Below, piece by piece: positions 9,242 through 18,829 of a DNA stretch of 64,000 nt. Each line of letters opens with the position of its first letter. Position 1 is the first letter of the stretch. Both the position numbers and the translations under genes were made by a program. The stretch comes from Sporosarcina sp. PTS2304 (GTDB lineage Bacteria > Bacillota > Bacilli > Bacillales_A > Planococcaceae): assembly GCF_003351785.1 (NCBI RefSeq), contig NZ_CP031230.1:682001-746000 (forward strand), given 5' to 3'. The notes under the pieces are model-generated. The model saw only the letters and a program-made list of their open reading frames with translations. It ran no database searches and was not told where the DNA came from.

Positions 9242-10103
9242 AGTGTATAGGAGACTTAAACGTAGCGCCATGTGTTTCTTGTGTATTCATAATTGTTAAA
9301 AATGCGGAAGGATCGATGTCAGTGGCAATTTGTTTGAGTTTGGAGATCTCTAGTCGAGTGACTACTACGTAGATGACATCCTTCTCATTATCTGTATAGC
9401 CGCCACGACCATGCAATTTCGTAATACTTCTTCCAAGACGCAGACGAATCGCTTCACCCATCTCTTCGTATTCATCCGAAATAATAATGACTGCTTTTGT
9501 CTCGTCCAATCCTTGAATGACGATGTCAATAGCTTTCGATGCAATATAATACGTAATGATCGAGTACATCGCCTTTTCTGGTCCTAATACAAAACCTGCC
9601 CATCCGAAAATGAATAGATTGAAAAACATAACGAATTCTCCGACGCTGTAAGGGATTTTACGTGTAAGCAAAATTCCAAGAATCTCCGTGCCATCTAATG
9701 CTCCACCATTACGAATGATCGTCCCAACACCCGCACCGAGCAATAGTCCGCCAAAGACGGTTGCGAGCAGCGGATCTGTTACGAAGGGTCCTAGTGATTT
9801 AAGTGGGAACTCGACAATTGCCAGCAAAGCAATAGCGTACGAAGAAGAAATAAAGAAGTTCTTACCAATATGTTTATAACCGAAAAATAAGAAAGGAAGG
9901 TTACAAATTAAAATAAGAATCCCAAAAGGTACTCCCGTGATGAAATTCAATATAAGTGCGATACCGATAATTCCGCCGTCAATGACTGAATTTGGTATGA
10001 GAAATAAATCTAAGGCAATGGCCGTAACGACTACCCCGATAGAAATGAATAGATAGCGTCTAAGTAAATGACCGATCGTTTCTTTTTTATGTTGTTTCCT
10101 CAT
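9240..10103 (-). CDS. YitT family membrane protein with DUF2179 domain
   Basis: Integral membrane protein of 287 residues. Five or six hydrophobic segments occupy about residues 15-200 ([41 protein letters not shown]), followed by a soluble C-terminal DUF2179 domain ending near [20 protein letters not shown]. The family is common in Firmicutes in several paralogues per genome and its function is unsettled. It is a single gene convergent with purU. Start ATG 10103 is preceded by a GGGGAG site. Confidence 0.85.
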   Translation of the reverse strand: MRKQHKKETIGHLLRRYLFISIGVVVTAIALDLFLIPNSVIDGGIIGIALILNFITGVPFGILILICNLPFLFFGYKHIGKNFFISSSYAIALLAIVEFPLKSLGPFVTDPLLATVFGGLLLGAGVGTIIRNGGALDGTEILGILLTRKIPYSVGEFVMFFNLFIFGWAGFVLGPEKAMYSIITYYIASKAIDIVIQGLDETKAVIIISDEYEEMGEAIRLRLGRSITKLHGRGGYTDNEKDVIYVVVTRLEISKLKQIATDIDPSAFLTIMNTQETHGATFKSPIH

Positions 10104-10206
10104 AAAACTCCCCTTTTCTACACCCCGTACTTTCTATCTTAACGGAATCTTAAGCTGTAGCCTAGTAAGAATTAAAGAAATTCCTTTTTTTGTCCAAATG
10201 CTTGAT

Positions 10207-10235
10207 GAATCATTTCGTTCTGTACAACATACGAT
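10207..10235 (+). promoter_or_regulatory. Candidate sigma-E promoter of prkA
   Basis: GAATCATT (-35-like) and CATACGAT (-10, 7 of 8 to CATACAMT) are 13 bases apart, with the prkA ribosome site about 20 bases downstream. prkA of B. subtilis is a mother-cell gene, which supports the assignment. Confidence 0.5.
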
Positions 10236-10266
10236 GACATATCACAGCCTACTTGGAGGAGATACG

Positions 10267-12162
10267 TTGGATATTATAAATCAGTTGCATAACTATCGTA
10301 GAGAAGAAAATGAATTAAAGTGGGAAGGAACGTTTAAAGACTATTTGAATTTACTAAAAGAACGGAAAGAAGTTGCGCAGACAGCTCATTCACGTATTTA
10401 TGAGATGATTAATAGTGCGGGTGTTGAAAAGAAAAATGGTCGAAAAGTATATAATTTCTTTAATAAAGAACTGTTTGGTTTAGAAGAGTCCATTGAACGT
10501 TTAGTAGAAGAGTATTTTCATCCGGCAGCGAAGCGTTTGGACGTAAAGAAGCGTGTGCTGTTACTGATGGGACCTGTCAGTGGAGGGAAGTCTACAATTG
10601 TCACAATGTTAAAAAGAGGCCTAGAACAATATTCACGCACAGATGAAGGGGCTGTCTACGCTATAAAAGGCTGTCCAATGCATGAAGACCCTTTGCATCT
10701 CATCCCTCTACCGTTGCGTCAATCATTTTATGAAGAGTACGGTATTCGAATTGAAGGCAGTCTGTCTCCATTAAATAGTTTGCGTCTCGAAGAAGAATAT
10801 GACGGCAACATTGAAGATGTACTAGTAGAACGAATTTTATTTTCAGAAGACCGCAGAGTAGGGATCGGTACGTTCACTCCTTCAGACCCCAAATCCCAAG
10901 ATATAGCGGATCTGACAGGAAGTATCGATTTTTCAACTATAGCGGAGTATGGTTCCGAGTCAGATCCACGCGCGTATCGATTTGACGGGGAGTTAAATAT
11001 AGCCAATCGAGGAATGATGGAATTCCAAGAGATGCTGAAATTAGATGAGAAATTTCTATGGCACTTATTGTCATTGACGCAGGAAGGAAATTTTAAGGCT
11101 GGAAGGTTTGCGCTTATCAGTGCAGATGAATTGATTGTTGCCCATACGAATGAAACCGAATACCGATCGTTTATTAGCAATAAAAAGAATGAAGCGCTAC
11201 ATTCGCGATTAATTGTCATCCCGATACCGTATAACTTAAAAGTAAGCGCAGAGGAAAAAATCTACCAGAAAATGATTCAGGAAAGTGATATGGCACATGT
11301 GCATATTGCACCGCATGCGTTACGGGTGGCTGCAATATTTTCTGTTTTATCCCGATTGAAAGCCTCTAAAAAACAAGGGGTAGACCGCTTAAAAAAGTTG
11401 CGTCTATATGATGGTCAAAGTGTAGAAGGCTTTAATGATGCAGATACAGAAGAGCTGAAAAATGAATTTATTGATGAAGGAATGGATGGTGTCGATCCAC
11501 GTTATGTCATCAACCGAATTTCTTCTGCAATTATACGCAAAGAAACACCTAGCATAAATGCGCTCGACGTATTGCGCTCATTAAAAGACGGGTTCGATCA
11601 GCACGCATCGATATCTGTAGAAGACCGTGAAACGTATATGAACTATATTTCGATGGCGCGTAAAGAATATGATGAAATCGCAAAAAAAGAAGTTCAAAAA
11701 GCATTTGTGTATTCTTATGAAGAATCTGCAAAAACATTGATGGATAACTATTTGGACAATGTAGAAGCATTTTGCAATAAAAATAAATTGCGTGATCCAT
11801 TGACTGGGGAAGAAGTAAATCCAGATGAAAAACTGATGCGTTCATTGGAAGAACAAATCGGTATTTCTGAGAATGCCAAAAAAGCGTTCCGCGAAGAGAT
11901 TTTGATTCGTATCTCTGCTTATGCACGTAAAAACCAGCGCTTCGACTACCGTTCACATGATCGATTACGTGAGGCGATCCAAAAGAAATTATTTGCTGAT
12001 CTAAAGGATGTAGTAAAAATAACCACTACATCCTCGACGCCTGACGAGACACAACTTAAGAAAATGAATGATGTTGTTGCACGTCTGGTGGATGAGCATG
12101 GCTATAATTCGGTTTCGGCAAATGAACTATTGCGGTATGTCGGTAGTTTATTGAATCGATAA
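10267..12162 (+). CDS. prkA: PrkA, AAA+ serine protein kinase/protease-like sporulation factor
   Basis: Protein of 631 residues, the same length as B. subtilis PrkA. Start is TTG 10267, behind TTGGAGGAG; the product begins MDIINQLHNYRRE, close to the family start, whereas an extension to 10198 crosses the putative promoter. Walker A is at about 102-110 (GPVSGGKST) in an AAA+ domain, and the C-terminal third carries the kinase-like PrkA domain. PrkA affects mother-cell gene expression during sporulation and has been described both as a kinase and as an AAA+ protease. It heads the prkA, yhbH, spoVR group, although a terminator follows it. Confidence 0.93.
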   Translation: MDIINQLHNYRREENELKWEGTFKDYLNLLKERKEVAQTAHSRIYEMINSAGVEKKNGRKVYNFFNKELFGLEESIERLVEEYFHPAAKRLDVKKRVLLLMGPVSGGKSTIVTMLKRGLEQYSRTDEGAVYAIKGCPMHEDPLHLIPLPLRQSFYEEYGIRIEGSLSPLNSLRLEEEYDGNIEDVLVERILFSEDRRVGIGTFTPSDPKSQDIADLTGSIDFSTIAEYGSESDPRAYRFDGELNIANRGMMEFQEMLKLDEKFLWHLLSLTQEGNFKAGRFALISADELIVAHTNETEYRSFISNKKNEALHSRLIVIPIPYNLKVSAEEKIYQKMIQESDMAHVHIAPHALRVAAIFSVLSRLKASKKQGVDRLKKLRLYDGQSVEGFNDADTEELKNEFIDEGMDGVDPRYVINRISSAIIRKETPSINALDVLRSLKDGFDQHASISVEDRETYMNYISMARKEYDEIAKKEVQKAFVYSYEESAKTLMDNYLDNVEAFCNKNKLRDPLTGEEVNPDEKLMRSLEEQIGISENAKKAFREEILIRISAYARKNQRFDYRSHDRLREAIQKKLFADLKDVVKITTTSSTPDETQLKKMNDVVARLVDEHGYNSVSANELLRYVGSLLNR

Positions 12163-12207
12163 CTACAATATGAATTCAGTATCCAAAAGCTTACAGCAAA
12201 AGCGAAC

Positions 12208-12238
12208 ACAAGGTCCTTCACGGGATCTTGTTTTTTTG
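12208..12238 (+). terminator. Rho-independent terminator after prkA
   Basis: Stem acaaggtcc/ggatcttgt with a 5-base loop and a 7-T run. It separates prkA from yhbH, which has its own promoter candidate. Confidence 0.85.
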
Positions 12239-12253
12239 TTTCCTCACCAATTT

Positions 12254-12283
12254 GTCAATATTCAAATAGCTGTCGCATAGGAT
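12254..12283 (+). promoter_or_regulatory. Candidate sigma-E promoter of yhbH-spoVR
   Basis: GTCAATATT and CATAGGAT (6 of 8 to CATACAMT) are 13 bases apart, the same spacing as the element before prkA. yhbH is sigma-E controlled in B. subtilis. Confidence 0.5.
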
Positions 12284-12321
12284 AAGGAAACAAATTGTTC
12301 GAGAGATAGGCGGGGATTCGA

Positions 12322-13482
12322 ATGGAAGAACAAGAGAACAGTCGATTTGTTGTTACTGAGGAAAATTGGACTCTCCATCGCAAAGGCCACCAGGATCAGC
12401 AACGCCATCTGGATAAAATTAAAGAAGTATTGCAAAGTAACTTGCCGGATTTGATAAGTGAAGAAAGCATCGTTCTTTCGAATGGAAAAGACGTAGTTAA
12501 AATACCGATTCGTTCATTGGACGAATTTAGGATCCGCTACAACCATGATAAGTCCAAGCACGTGGGGCAAGGGCAGGGAGATAGTGAAGTAGGCGATGTA
12601 GTAGCGCAAGGAGAGGAAAAAGCGCAACCTGGTGAAGGGAAAGAAGCTGGTGATCAGCCAGGCCAAGACATTTATGAAACAGAAGTCTCTATGGAAGAAT
12701 TAGAGGAGATGTTTTTCAAGGAGTTGGAATTACCTGATCTAGAACAAAAAGAGCAATCCGTTACGACGATTGAGGACATTGATTTTACGGACATACGAAA
12801 AAAGGGTTTAATCGGTAATATAGATAAAAAACGTACGTTACTATCAGCTATTAAGCGAAATGCGATGAAAGGTAAGGCGCAAATTGCACCGATTCTGGAA
12901 GATGATCTGCGGTTTAAAACTTGGAATCCTGTAGAGAAGCCTCAATCGAAAGCGGTCGTCTTGGCAATGATGGATACAAGTGGTTCCATGGGGAAATTTG
13001 AGAAATATATGGCGAGAAGTTTCTTCTTTTGGATGACGAAGTTTTTGCGCACGAAGTATGAAACAGTAGATATCGAATTTATCGCACACCATACAGAAGC
13101 GAAAGTAGTTACGGAAGATAATTTTTTCAATCGTGGGGAAAGCGGAGGAACGAGATGTTCTTCTGCGTACGAGAAAGCATTACAAGTGATTAGGGAGTCG
13201 TATCCGCCGGCTAGTTACAATATTTACCCTGTGCACTTTTCAGATGGTGAGAATATGACGAGTGATAACCGTAAATGCTTAGATTATGTAGATGAATTAC
13301 TATCGATTTCCAATATGTTTGGTTATGCCGAAGTGAATGAGCATCGTAGAATGTCTACACTTATGTCTGTCTATAAATCAATTGAGCATCCAAAATTTAA
13401 CTACTATATTTTGCAGAAAAACCGCGATGTCTACTTTGCGCTGAAGAAGTTTTTTGAAAAGCGAAAGGAGAGATTCCGCTGA
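12322..13482 (+). CDS. yhbH: YhbH, UPF0229 sporulation protein with VWA-like domain
   Basis: Protein of 386 residues of the UPF0229/YeaH family, which accompanies PrkA and SpoVR in many bacteria. The N-terminal third is charged, with a Gly/Gln/Glu-rich linker around 80-118. A von Willebrand A-like fold follows, with the metal-site motif DTSGS at 218-222 and a second part [14 protein letters not shown]. Needed for normal sporulation in B. subtilis; the molecular role is unknown. The stop overlaps the proposed spoVR start, so the two are probably translationally coupled. Confidence 0.9.
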   Translation: MEEQENSRFVVTEENWTLHRKGHQDQQRHLDKIKEVLQSNLPDLISEESIVLSNGKDVVKIPIRSLDEFRIRYNHDKSKHVGQGQGDSEVGDVVAQGEEKAQPGEGKEAGDQPGQDIYETEVSMEELEEMFFKELELPDLEQKEQSVTTIEDIDFTDIRKKGLIGNIDKKRTLLSAIKRNAMKGKAQIAPILEDDLRFKTWNPVEKPQSKAVVLAMMDTSGSMGKFEKYMARSFFFWMTKFLRTKYETVDIEFIAHHTEAKVVTEDNFFNRGESGGTRCSSAYEKALQVIRESYPPASYNIYPVHFSDGENMTSDNRKCLDYVDELLSISNMFGYAEVNEHRRMSTLMSVYKSIEHPKFNYYILQKNRDVYFALKKFFEKRKERFR

Positions 13483-14873
13483 CTGAAAAACTAGCATTAG
13501 AGCGAGCGATTGAAGAAATTACTGAAATTGCCAGTGGATTTGGTCTTGATTTCTATCCGATGCGTTATGAGATTTGTCCGGCTGATATTTTGTATACGTT
13601 CGGTGCCTATGGTATGCCAACTCGTTTCTCGCATTGGAGCTTTGGTAAACAGTTCCATAAAATGAAACTTCAATATGACGTAGGGTTGAGCAAAATTTAT
13701 GAGTTAGTCATTAATTCAGACCCGTGTTATGCATTTCTATTAAATACAAATAGTTTGATTCAGAATAAGTTAATTATTGCTCATGTGTTGGCACATTGTG
13801 ATTTCTTCAAAAATAACGTGTACTTTTCAAAGACTCGTAAAGATATGGTTGAAAGTATGGCTGCGACTGCAGATCGTATAGCTGATTATGAAATACGTTA
13901 TGGAAAACAGCGAGTAGAAACATTTTTAGATGCCGTACTAGCGATTCAAGAGCATGTGGATCCGAGTATTACACGAGATGTAAAGTCTTCACCCTCACTT
14001 GATCATCAATCGAAAAAGACAAAACATGATTATGAGGATTTATGGAACTTGGATGCACGTCCGATCCCTGGACAACAAGCTCTTGAAATGAATAAAAAGA
14101 ATCCGCCCGAACAAGAAAAAGATGTACTGTTGTTTATACTGGAGAACAGCAGACAAATGACGAATTGGCAAGCCGATATTTTAACTATGTTGCGAGAAGA
14201 GATGTTATATTTTTGGCCTCAATTAGAGACGAAAATTATGAATGAAGGCTGGGCATCATACTGGCATCAACAAATTTTGCGTCAAATGGATTTAACACCG
14301 TCCGAAACAATTGAATTTGCTAAACTTAACGCCAATGTTTTACAACCATCTAAAACGACGATTAACCCGTATTATTTAGGAGTGAAAATGTTTGAAGATA
14401 TTGAAAAGCGCTATGACGCAATAGCGGAAGCGAAGGCAAAAGAAAAACGAACAGTAACAGGACGTGAAAAAATTTTTGAAGTTCGTGAAATCGAAAATGA
14501 TACATCATTTATCCGTAATTATTTAACCGACGACTTGATCAAACATGAGGATATGTATGTTTTTCAAAAACAAGAAAACCTATACAAGATTTCCGACAAA
14601 CAGACAGACGCTGTTCGAGATCAGTTGATCGGTATGCGGGTAAATGGGGGCTTTCCATATATCGTCGTAGAAGATGGAGACTATATGCGTAACGGTGAAC
14701 TGTATCTCGTTCACCGCTATGAAGACACCGAACTAGACTTACCTTACCTCGAACACGTATTGCCCCATATACACCACCTTTGGGGGCGTATTGTACACCT
14801 TGAAACCGTATTAGAAAACAAGCCACTCATATTTTCATACGATGGGCATAAAGTCTTCAGAAGATCAAAATGA
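13479..14873 (+). CDS. spoVR: SpoVR, stage V sporulation protein (probable CTG start)
   Basis: SpoVR acts in spore cortex formation in B. subtilis. The conserved N-terminus ([18 protein letters not shown]) is encoded upstream of the first in-frame ATG at 13560, so that ATG cannot be the true start. The frame has no ATG, GTG or TTG between the ribosome site AAAGGAGAG (about 13464-13472) and 13560. CTG at 13479, 8 bases after the GGAG and overlapping the yhbH stop as CTGA, is best placed and gives 464 residues, near the usual length (about 468). ATT at 13473 is a weaker alternative. Conserved segments [13 protein letters not shown] and [13 protein letters not shown] are intact. Confidence 0.88.
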   Translation: MTEKLALERAIEEITEIASGFGLDFYPMRYEICPADILYTFGAYGMPTRFSHWSFGKQFHKMKLQYDVGLSKIYELVINSDPCYAFLLNTNSLIQNKLIIAHVLAHCDFFKNNVYFSKTRKDMVESMAATADRIADYEIRYGKQRVETFLDAVLAIQEHVDPSITRDVKSSPSLDHQSKKTKHDYEDLWNLDARPIPGQQALEMNKKNPPEQEKDVLLFILENSRQMTNWQADILTMLREEMLYFWPQLETKIMNEGWASYWHQQILRQMDLTPSETIEFAKLNANVLQPSKTTINPYYLGVKMFEDIEKRYDAIAEAKAKEKRTVTGREKIFEVREIENDTSFIRNYLTDDLIKHEDMYVFQKQENLYKISDKQTDAVRDQLIGMRVNGGFPYIVVEDGDYMRNGELYLVHRYEDTELDLPYLEHVLPHIHHLWGRIVHLETVLENKPLIFSYDGHKVFRRSK

Positions 14874-15292
14874 AATGCAGTAGCGCAGTGAGCCAAGGCA
14901 TTACGAGTTACACTTGGAAATACAAATATGTATGCCTTCTCTCTGCGCTTCATTCGTAAAAGACATTCTCCGCGCCCTCTCAGGAAAGCACCCAGTTCTG
15001 TTGGGAGAATCCTCAAGACTACACTCGCTCTCCAAATACTTGTCAAGCTCATCCTATTTCTAAAAGCTTATTCTTTTCTTTGGATAATCAGTAGGATTGT
15101 GTAAAAACGTTACTCTTTTAGGATGCGATATAAAAAAGCCAGTTTGTTTTCTACCTATGTAATAATTCTATTTTATCTTTGTGAGAAGTAGGAATTTATA
15201 GCGCAAAGGCTTTTCATTTCTTTCTTCTAATGTTATTTTTAAAGTATATTAACTCGTTAACGTGATAAAGAGTTAAAAAAGGGGGAAATGAA
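14874..15292. other. Intergenic region with a half repeat and an AT-rich promoter region
   Basis: The left part holds a half copy of the dispersed hairpin repeat (about 14971-15026). The right part (15060-15290) is AT-rich, without a convincing gene; it presumably contains the promoter of the ABC importer. I see no T-box features in it. Confidence 0.6.
14971..15026 (-). repeat. Half copy of the dispersed hairpin repeat
   Basis: The stretch ctctcaggaaagc...ttctgttgggagaatcc is the reverse complement of the left half of the units at 63.36 and 63.58 kb, with substitutions. Only one arm of the hairpin is present. Confidence 0.75.
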
Positions 15293-16087
15293 ATGAAGAA
15301 AGTTACAGTAGCATTATTTCTATCTGCGCTTCTTTTAGTTATCGCAGGCTGTTCAGACAAGTCAACAGATGGAAATCAGTCAACAGATACTCAGAAAAAC
15401 AAAGAAATAGTTGTCGGTGTCGATGATAAGTTTGCACCTATGGGTTTTCGTGATGACAAAAATGAATTAGTTGGATTTGATATTGAAATGGCAAAAGTAG
15501 CAGCTGAACATATGGGTGCTACAGCGAAATTCCAGCCGATCGATTGGAAAACGAAAGAAACAGAACTAAGCAGTGGTCGTATTGATTTAATCTGGAATGG
15601 CTATACAATTACAGATGAACGTAAAGAAAAAGTATTATTCACAAAACCTTATTTAGACAATAATCAAGTCGTCGTTACATTAACTGATTCGGATGTTAAC
15701 ACGATCGAACAATTGGAAGGGAAAGAAGTAGGCGTTCAAGCACTTTCTTCAGCAGGCCCTGCACTAGAAAGTCACCCAATCCATGAAAAGCTAAAAAAGG
15801 TTACAGAATTTGCGGATAATGTATTGGCGTTGACAGATTTAAAAACAGGACGTCTAGATGCTGTCGTTATTGATGAAGTCGTAATCGATTACTACATGAC
15901 GAATGAAGAAGGTGTCTTTAAAAAATTAGATGGTTCATTAGCTGTTGAAGAATACGGAATCGGTGTCAAAAAAGGAAATGAGCAATTACTTGAAGATCTT
16001 CAAAAGGCATTAGATACAATGAATGAAGATGGAACTGCAGCGGAAATCTCCACAAAGTGGTTCGGTGAAGACAAAGTTCTTCGTTAA
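15293..16087 (+). CDS. Polar amino acid ABC importer, substrate-binding lipoprotein
   Basis: Secreted lipoprotein of 264 residues. The signal peptide ends in the lipobox VIAGC with Cys at residue 20. The mature part is a type-3 solute-binding fold typical of the polar amino acid family (VGVDDKFAPMGFRDDKNELVGFDIEMAKVAAEH; here the ligand-site Arg/Asp pattern is as in the family). Substrate cannot be fixed from sequence; cystine, glutamine, arginine and others use such proteins. It is the first gene of a three-gene importer and has a clear GGGGGAAATG start context. Confidence 0.9.
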   Translation: MKKVTVALFLSALLLVIAGCSDKSTDGNQSTDTQKNKEIVVGVDDKFAPMGFRDDKNELVGFDIEMAKVAAEHMGATAKFQPIDWKTKETELSSGRIDLIWNGYTITDERKEKVLFTKPYLDNNQVVVTLTDSDVNTIEQLEGKEVGVQALSSAGPALESHPIHEKLKKVTEFADNVLALTDLKTGRLDAVVIDEVVIDYYMTNEEGVFKKLDGSLAVEEYGIGVKKGNEQLLEDLQKALDTMNEDGTAAEISTKWFGEDKVLR

Positions 16088-16104
16088 GTTATAAGAAATT
16101 ATTG

Positions 16105-16144
16105 TATGCCACAGAGGGCTACTTATTGTGAACTTTCTGTGGCA
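16105..16144 (+). terminator. Internal hairpin between binding protein and permease genes
   Basis: Perfect 10-bp inverted repeat atgccacaga/tctgtggcat followed by an AT tract. Such partial terminators or stabilisers commonly let the binding protein be made in excess over the membrane components. Confidence 0.6.
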
Positions 16145-16198
16145 TTATATAATGTAAATGTATAGTGAATCACAGATGGTTTTTGGAGGAATTGAAAA

Positions 16199-16858
16199 AT
16201 GACTTTTGAATATTTTATGTCTATGTTGATCCCGATGCTCGAAGGTGCTAAAGCGACCGTGCTATTATTCGTACTCGCTATTGTTCTTTCGATTCCACTT
16301 GGTTTCATGCTGACACTTGCCGTAAGAAGTAGTATAAAACCAATTTCATTTTTGGCGCAGACATATATTTATGTAATGCGTGGAACTCCTTTGTTATTAC
16401 AGCTATTGTTCTTTGTATTTGGTTTACCACTTCTGCCGGTAATTGGGGAGTTTTTAGTGCTGGATCGTTTTGCGGCTGCCACACTAGCTTTTATTTTAAA
16501 TTATGCAGCGTATTTTGCTGAAATCTTTCGTGGTGGATTATTATCGATCGATAAAGGACAATACGAAGCATCACAAGTGCTTGGATTATCTAAATGGCAG
16601 ACGACGGTTCGGGTTATATTGCCACAAATGTTCCGTGTAACACTACCGCCTATTGCTAATGAATCTGTTTCATTAGTAAAGGATACTGCGTTGTTGTATG
16701 CAGTGGCGGTTCCCGAATTACTTCATTATGCACAAACTGTAGTAAATAGAGATTTTACGATTATTCCGTTTTTTATCGCTGCGGGTATATATTTGTTAAT
16801 CGCTTTTGGACTTACGATTGTGTTTAAATATTTAGAAAGAAAGCTGCGATACGAGTAA
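16199..16858 (+). CDS. Polar amino acid ABC importer, permease
   Basis: Membrane permease of 219 residues with about five segments of the HisMQ/GlnP type. The EAA loop that contacts the ATPase is visible as YEASQVLGLSKWQTTVRVIL (about 121-140), and YVMRGTPLLLQLLFF is the usual TM2-TM3 region. The start has TTTGGAGGAATTG upstream. It lies between its binding protein and ATPase genes, with only 12 bases to the latter. Confidence 0.92.
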   Translation: MTFEYFMSMLIPMLEGAKATVLLFVLAIVLSIPLGFMLTLAVRSSIKPISFLAQTYIYVMRGTPLLLQLLFFVFGLPLLPVIGEFLVLDRFAAATLAFILNYAAYFAEIFRGGLLSIDKGQYEASQVLGLSKWQTTVRVILPQMFRVTLPPIANESVSLVKDTALLYAVAVPELLHYAQTVVNRDFTIIPFFIAAGIYLLIAFGLTIVFKYLERKLRYE

Positions 16859-16870
16859 GGAGAGAAAACG

Positions 16871-17620
16871 ATGTCTTTTATAGAAGTGCGTAATTTAAAA
16901 AAATCATTCGGTCCATTAGAAGTATTAAAAGATATTTCGTTTGATGTAGAACAAAACGACGTCTTAGCCATTATTGGTCCTTCGGGGTCTGGAAAAAGTA
17001 CGATGCTTCGCAGTTTAATCCAATTGGAGCAAGTAGGCGGTGGCAGTATTGTAGTGGATGGGGATTATTTAGTGAATGATGGTGAGTATGCCAGTCCAGC
17101 TGATAGTAAAATGATTAATGCGAAAATGGGCATGGTGTTTCAGCAGTTTAATCTATTTCCCCATTTGACTGTGAAACAAAATTTGGAGCTGGCACCGAAA
17201 CTTGTAAAGAAAGAAAAGACTAAAGAAATGAGTAACCGAGCGATTGAACTTCTTGAAAAGGTAGGTCTCGCATCTAAAATTGATGAACTACCTTCTAGAT
17301 TGTCTGGTGGTCAAAAACAACGTGTAGCGATTGCGCGGGCATTAATGATGAATCCGGAAATTTTATTGTTTGATGAGCCTACTTCAGCGCTTGATCCACA
17401 ACTGACAAAAGAAGTGTTGCACGTTATGAGAAATTTAGCCGAAGAACATATGACAATGATCGTTGTGACGCATGAAATGGAATTCGCTAGTAATGTCGCC
17501 AACCGAGTCATCTTCATGGATGAAGGTAGAATCATTGAATCAGGAACTCCGGATGAACTATTCAAAGCACCAAAAGAATATCGCACGAAACAATTTTTAA
17601 ACTATGAAATGAATGAGTAA
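16871..17620 (+). CDS. Polar amino acid ABC importer, ATP-binding protein
   Basis: ATPase of 249 residues. Walker [10 protein letters not shown] is near 37-45, the Q-loop sits in [13 protein letters not shown], the ABC signature is LSGGQKQR, Walker B is [12 protein letters not shown] and the switch His is in VVTHEM. This is the GlnQ/ArtM/TcyC subgroup. A strong terminator follows, closing the operon. Confidence 0.94.
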   Translation: MSFIEVRNLKKSFGPLEVLKDISFDVEQNDVLAIIGPSGSGKSTMLRSLIQLEQVGGGSIVVDGDYLVNDGEYASPADSKMINAKMGMVFQQFNLFPHLTVKQNLELAPKLVKKEKTKEMSNRAIELLEKVGLASKIDELPSRLSGGQKQRVAIARALMMNPEILLFDEPTSALDPQLTKEVLHVMRNLAEEHMTMIVVTHEMEFASNVANRVIFMDEGRIIESGTPDELFKAPKEYRTKQFLNYEMNE

Positions 17621-17632
17621 AGCCATAAAAAC

Positions 17633-17672
17633 TAGCCTATCGCAAATTTCAACTTGCGATGGGCTATTTTTT
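17633..17672 (+). terminator. Terminator of the polar amino acid importer operon
   Basis: Stem tagcctatcgcaa/ttgcgatgggcta with a short loop and a 6-T run. Confidence 0.9.
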
Positions 17673-17800
17673 GTGAGAATTTACTTACAATATGGAAAAT
17701 TCCATTGACGGATAGCCGTGTAAAGGGTACGATTACGTATAATTATTGCCTTTTCTGAATATACCGACAGGCGATAGAACATATAATAGGGGGATTTTGG

Positions 17801-18811
17801 ATGAGAAAACGTTGGATAACTTATGCAGTTGCACTTTTTAGTATTGTGCTCGTTCTGGCTGCATGCGGAGGGAAAGATGATTCATCAGGTGCAACTACAG
17901 ACAACAATAATGATGATAAAGACAGCGGTAAAGAAAAATATACAATTGGCGTCACGCAAATCGTTGAACATCCATCTTTAGACGCTGCATTAGAAGGCTT
18001 CCAAAAAGCTATTGAAGACGCTGGTTTGGAAGTCGAATATGATAAGCAAAATGCGCAAAATGATAATAGTTCAAACTCCACAATTGCAAATAACTTGGCA
18101 GGTGCAGGAGTGGATTTAATATTTGCCAACTCTACACCGAGTGCACAGGCAGCAGCTAGTGCTACTCAGGATATTCCTATAATCTTTACATCAGTAACAG
18201 ATGCGGTAGCGGCAGAGCTAGTTGCTTCTAACGAAGAACCAGGCGGTAACGTAACGGGAACAATTGATAATCATCCGGACGCTATTTCAAACACGATGAA
18301 ATTTTTGAAAGATAATGTAGGCGCAAAAAAAGTAGGTATGATTTTTAACTCTGGAGAACAGAATTCTCGTCTTCAAGTAGATTCTGTAAAAGAAATCTTG
18401 AAAGATATGGATATGGAAGTAGTGGAAGCGTCGGTTGCAACTTCAGCAGACGTTAAACAAGCAGCAGAATCATTGATTGGTTCAGTTGATTCATTCTATA
18501 TCATCACAGATAACACAGTTGTTTCTGCATTAGAATCAGTGATCTCTGTAGCAAATGATAATAAAATTCCTATGATGGTCGGGGAATTCGATTCAGTAAA
18601 ACGTGGCGGACTAGGTGCATACGGTTTCGAGTACTATGATATCGGTTATGAAGCTGGAGAAATGGCTGTTAAAGTTCTGACAGGTGAAGCGAAAACTGAA
18701 ACATTACCTGTACAAGTACCACAAAATTTAAAGTTGATGGTAAATAAAAAGACTGCGGAAACAATTGATCTTGAAATTCAAGATGATTGGAATGCAGAAA
18801 TTGTAGAATAA
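17801..18811 (+). CDS. TrpX-type ABC importer substrate-binding lipoprotein
   Basis: Lipoprotein of 336 residues with signal peptide and lipobox VLAAC (Cys 22), then an Asp/Asn-rich linker. The mature domain (YTIGVTQIVEHPSLDAALEGF) belongs to the COG2984 group, whose gene neighbourhood of binding protein, COG4120 permease and COG1101 ATPase is the TrpXYZ arrangement described in streptococci as a tryptophan importer. Substrate here is inferred by family only. No T-box is visible upstream, so tRNA-controlled expression is not supported. Confidence 0.85.
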   Translation: MRKRWITYAVALFSIVLVLAACGGKDDSSGATTDNNNDDKDSGKEKYTIGVTQIVEHPSLDAALEGFQKAIEDAGLEVEYDKQNAQNDNSSNSTIANNLAGAGVDLIFANSTPSAQAAASATQDIPIIFTSVTDAVAAELVASNEEPGGNVTGTIDNHPDAISNTMKFLKDNVGAKKVGMIFNSGEQNSRLQVDSVKEILKDMDMEVVEASVATSADVKQAAESLIGSVDSFYIITDNTVVSALESVISVANDNKIPMMVGEFDSVKRGGLGAYGFEYYDIGYEAGEMAVKVLTGEAKTETLPVQVPQNLKLMVNKKTAETIDLEIQDDWNAEIVE

Positions 18812-18829
18812 ACTAGGAGATGATCTTGC

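Noticed and set aside
17672..17800. Possible T-box leader before the TrpX-type operon
   Set aside because: The gap is about 130 bases, has no AGGGTGGNACCGCG-like T-box sequence and no specifier stem.
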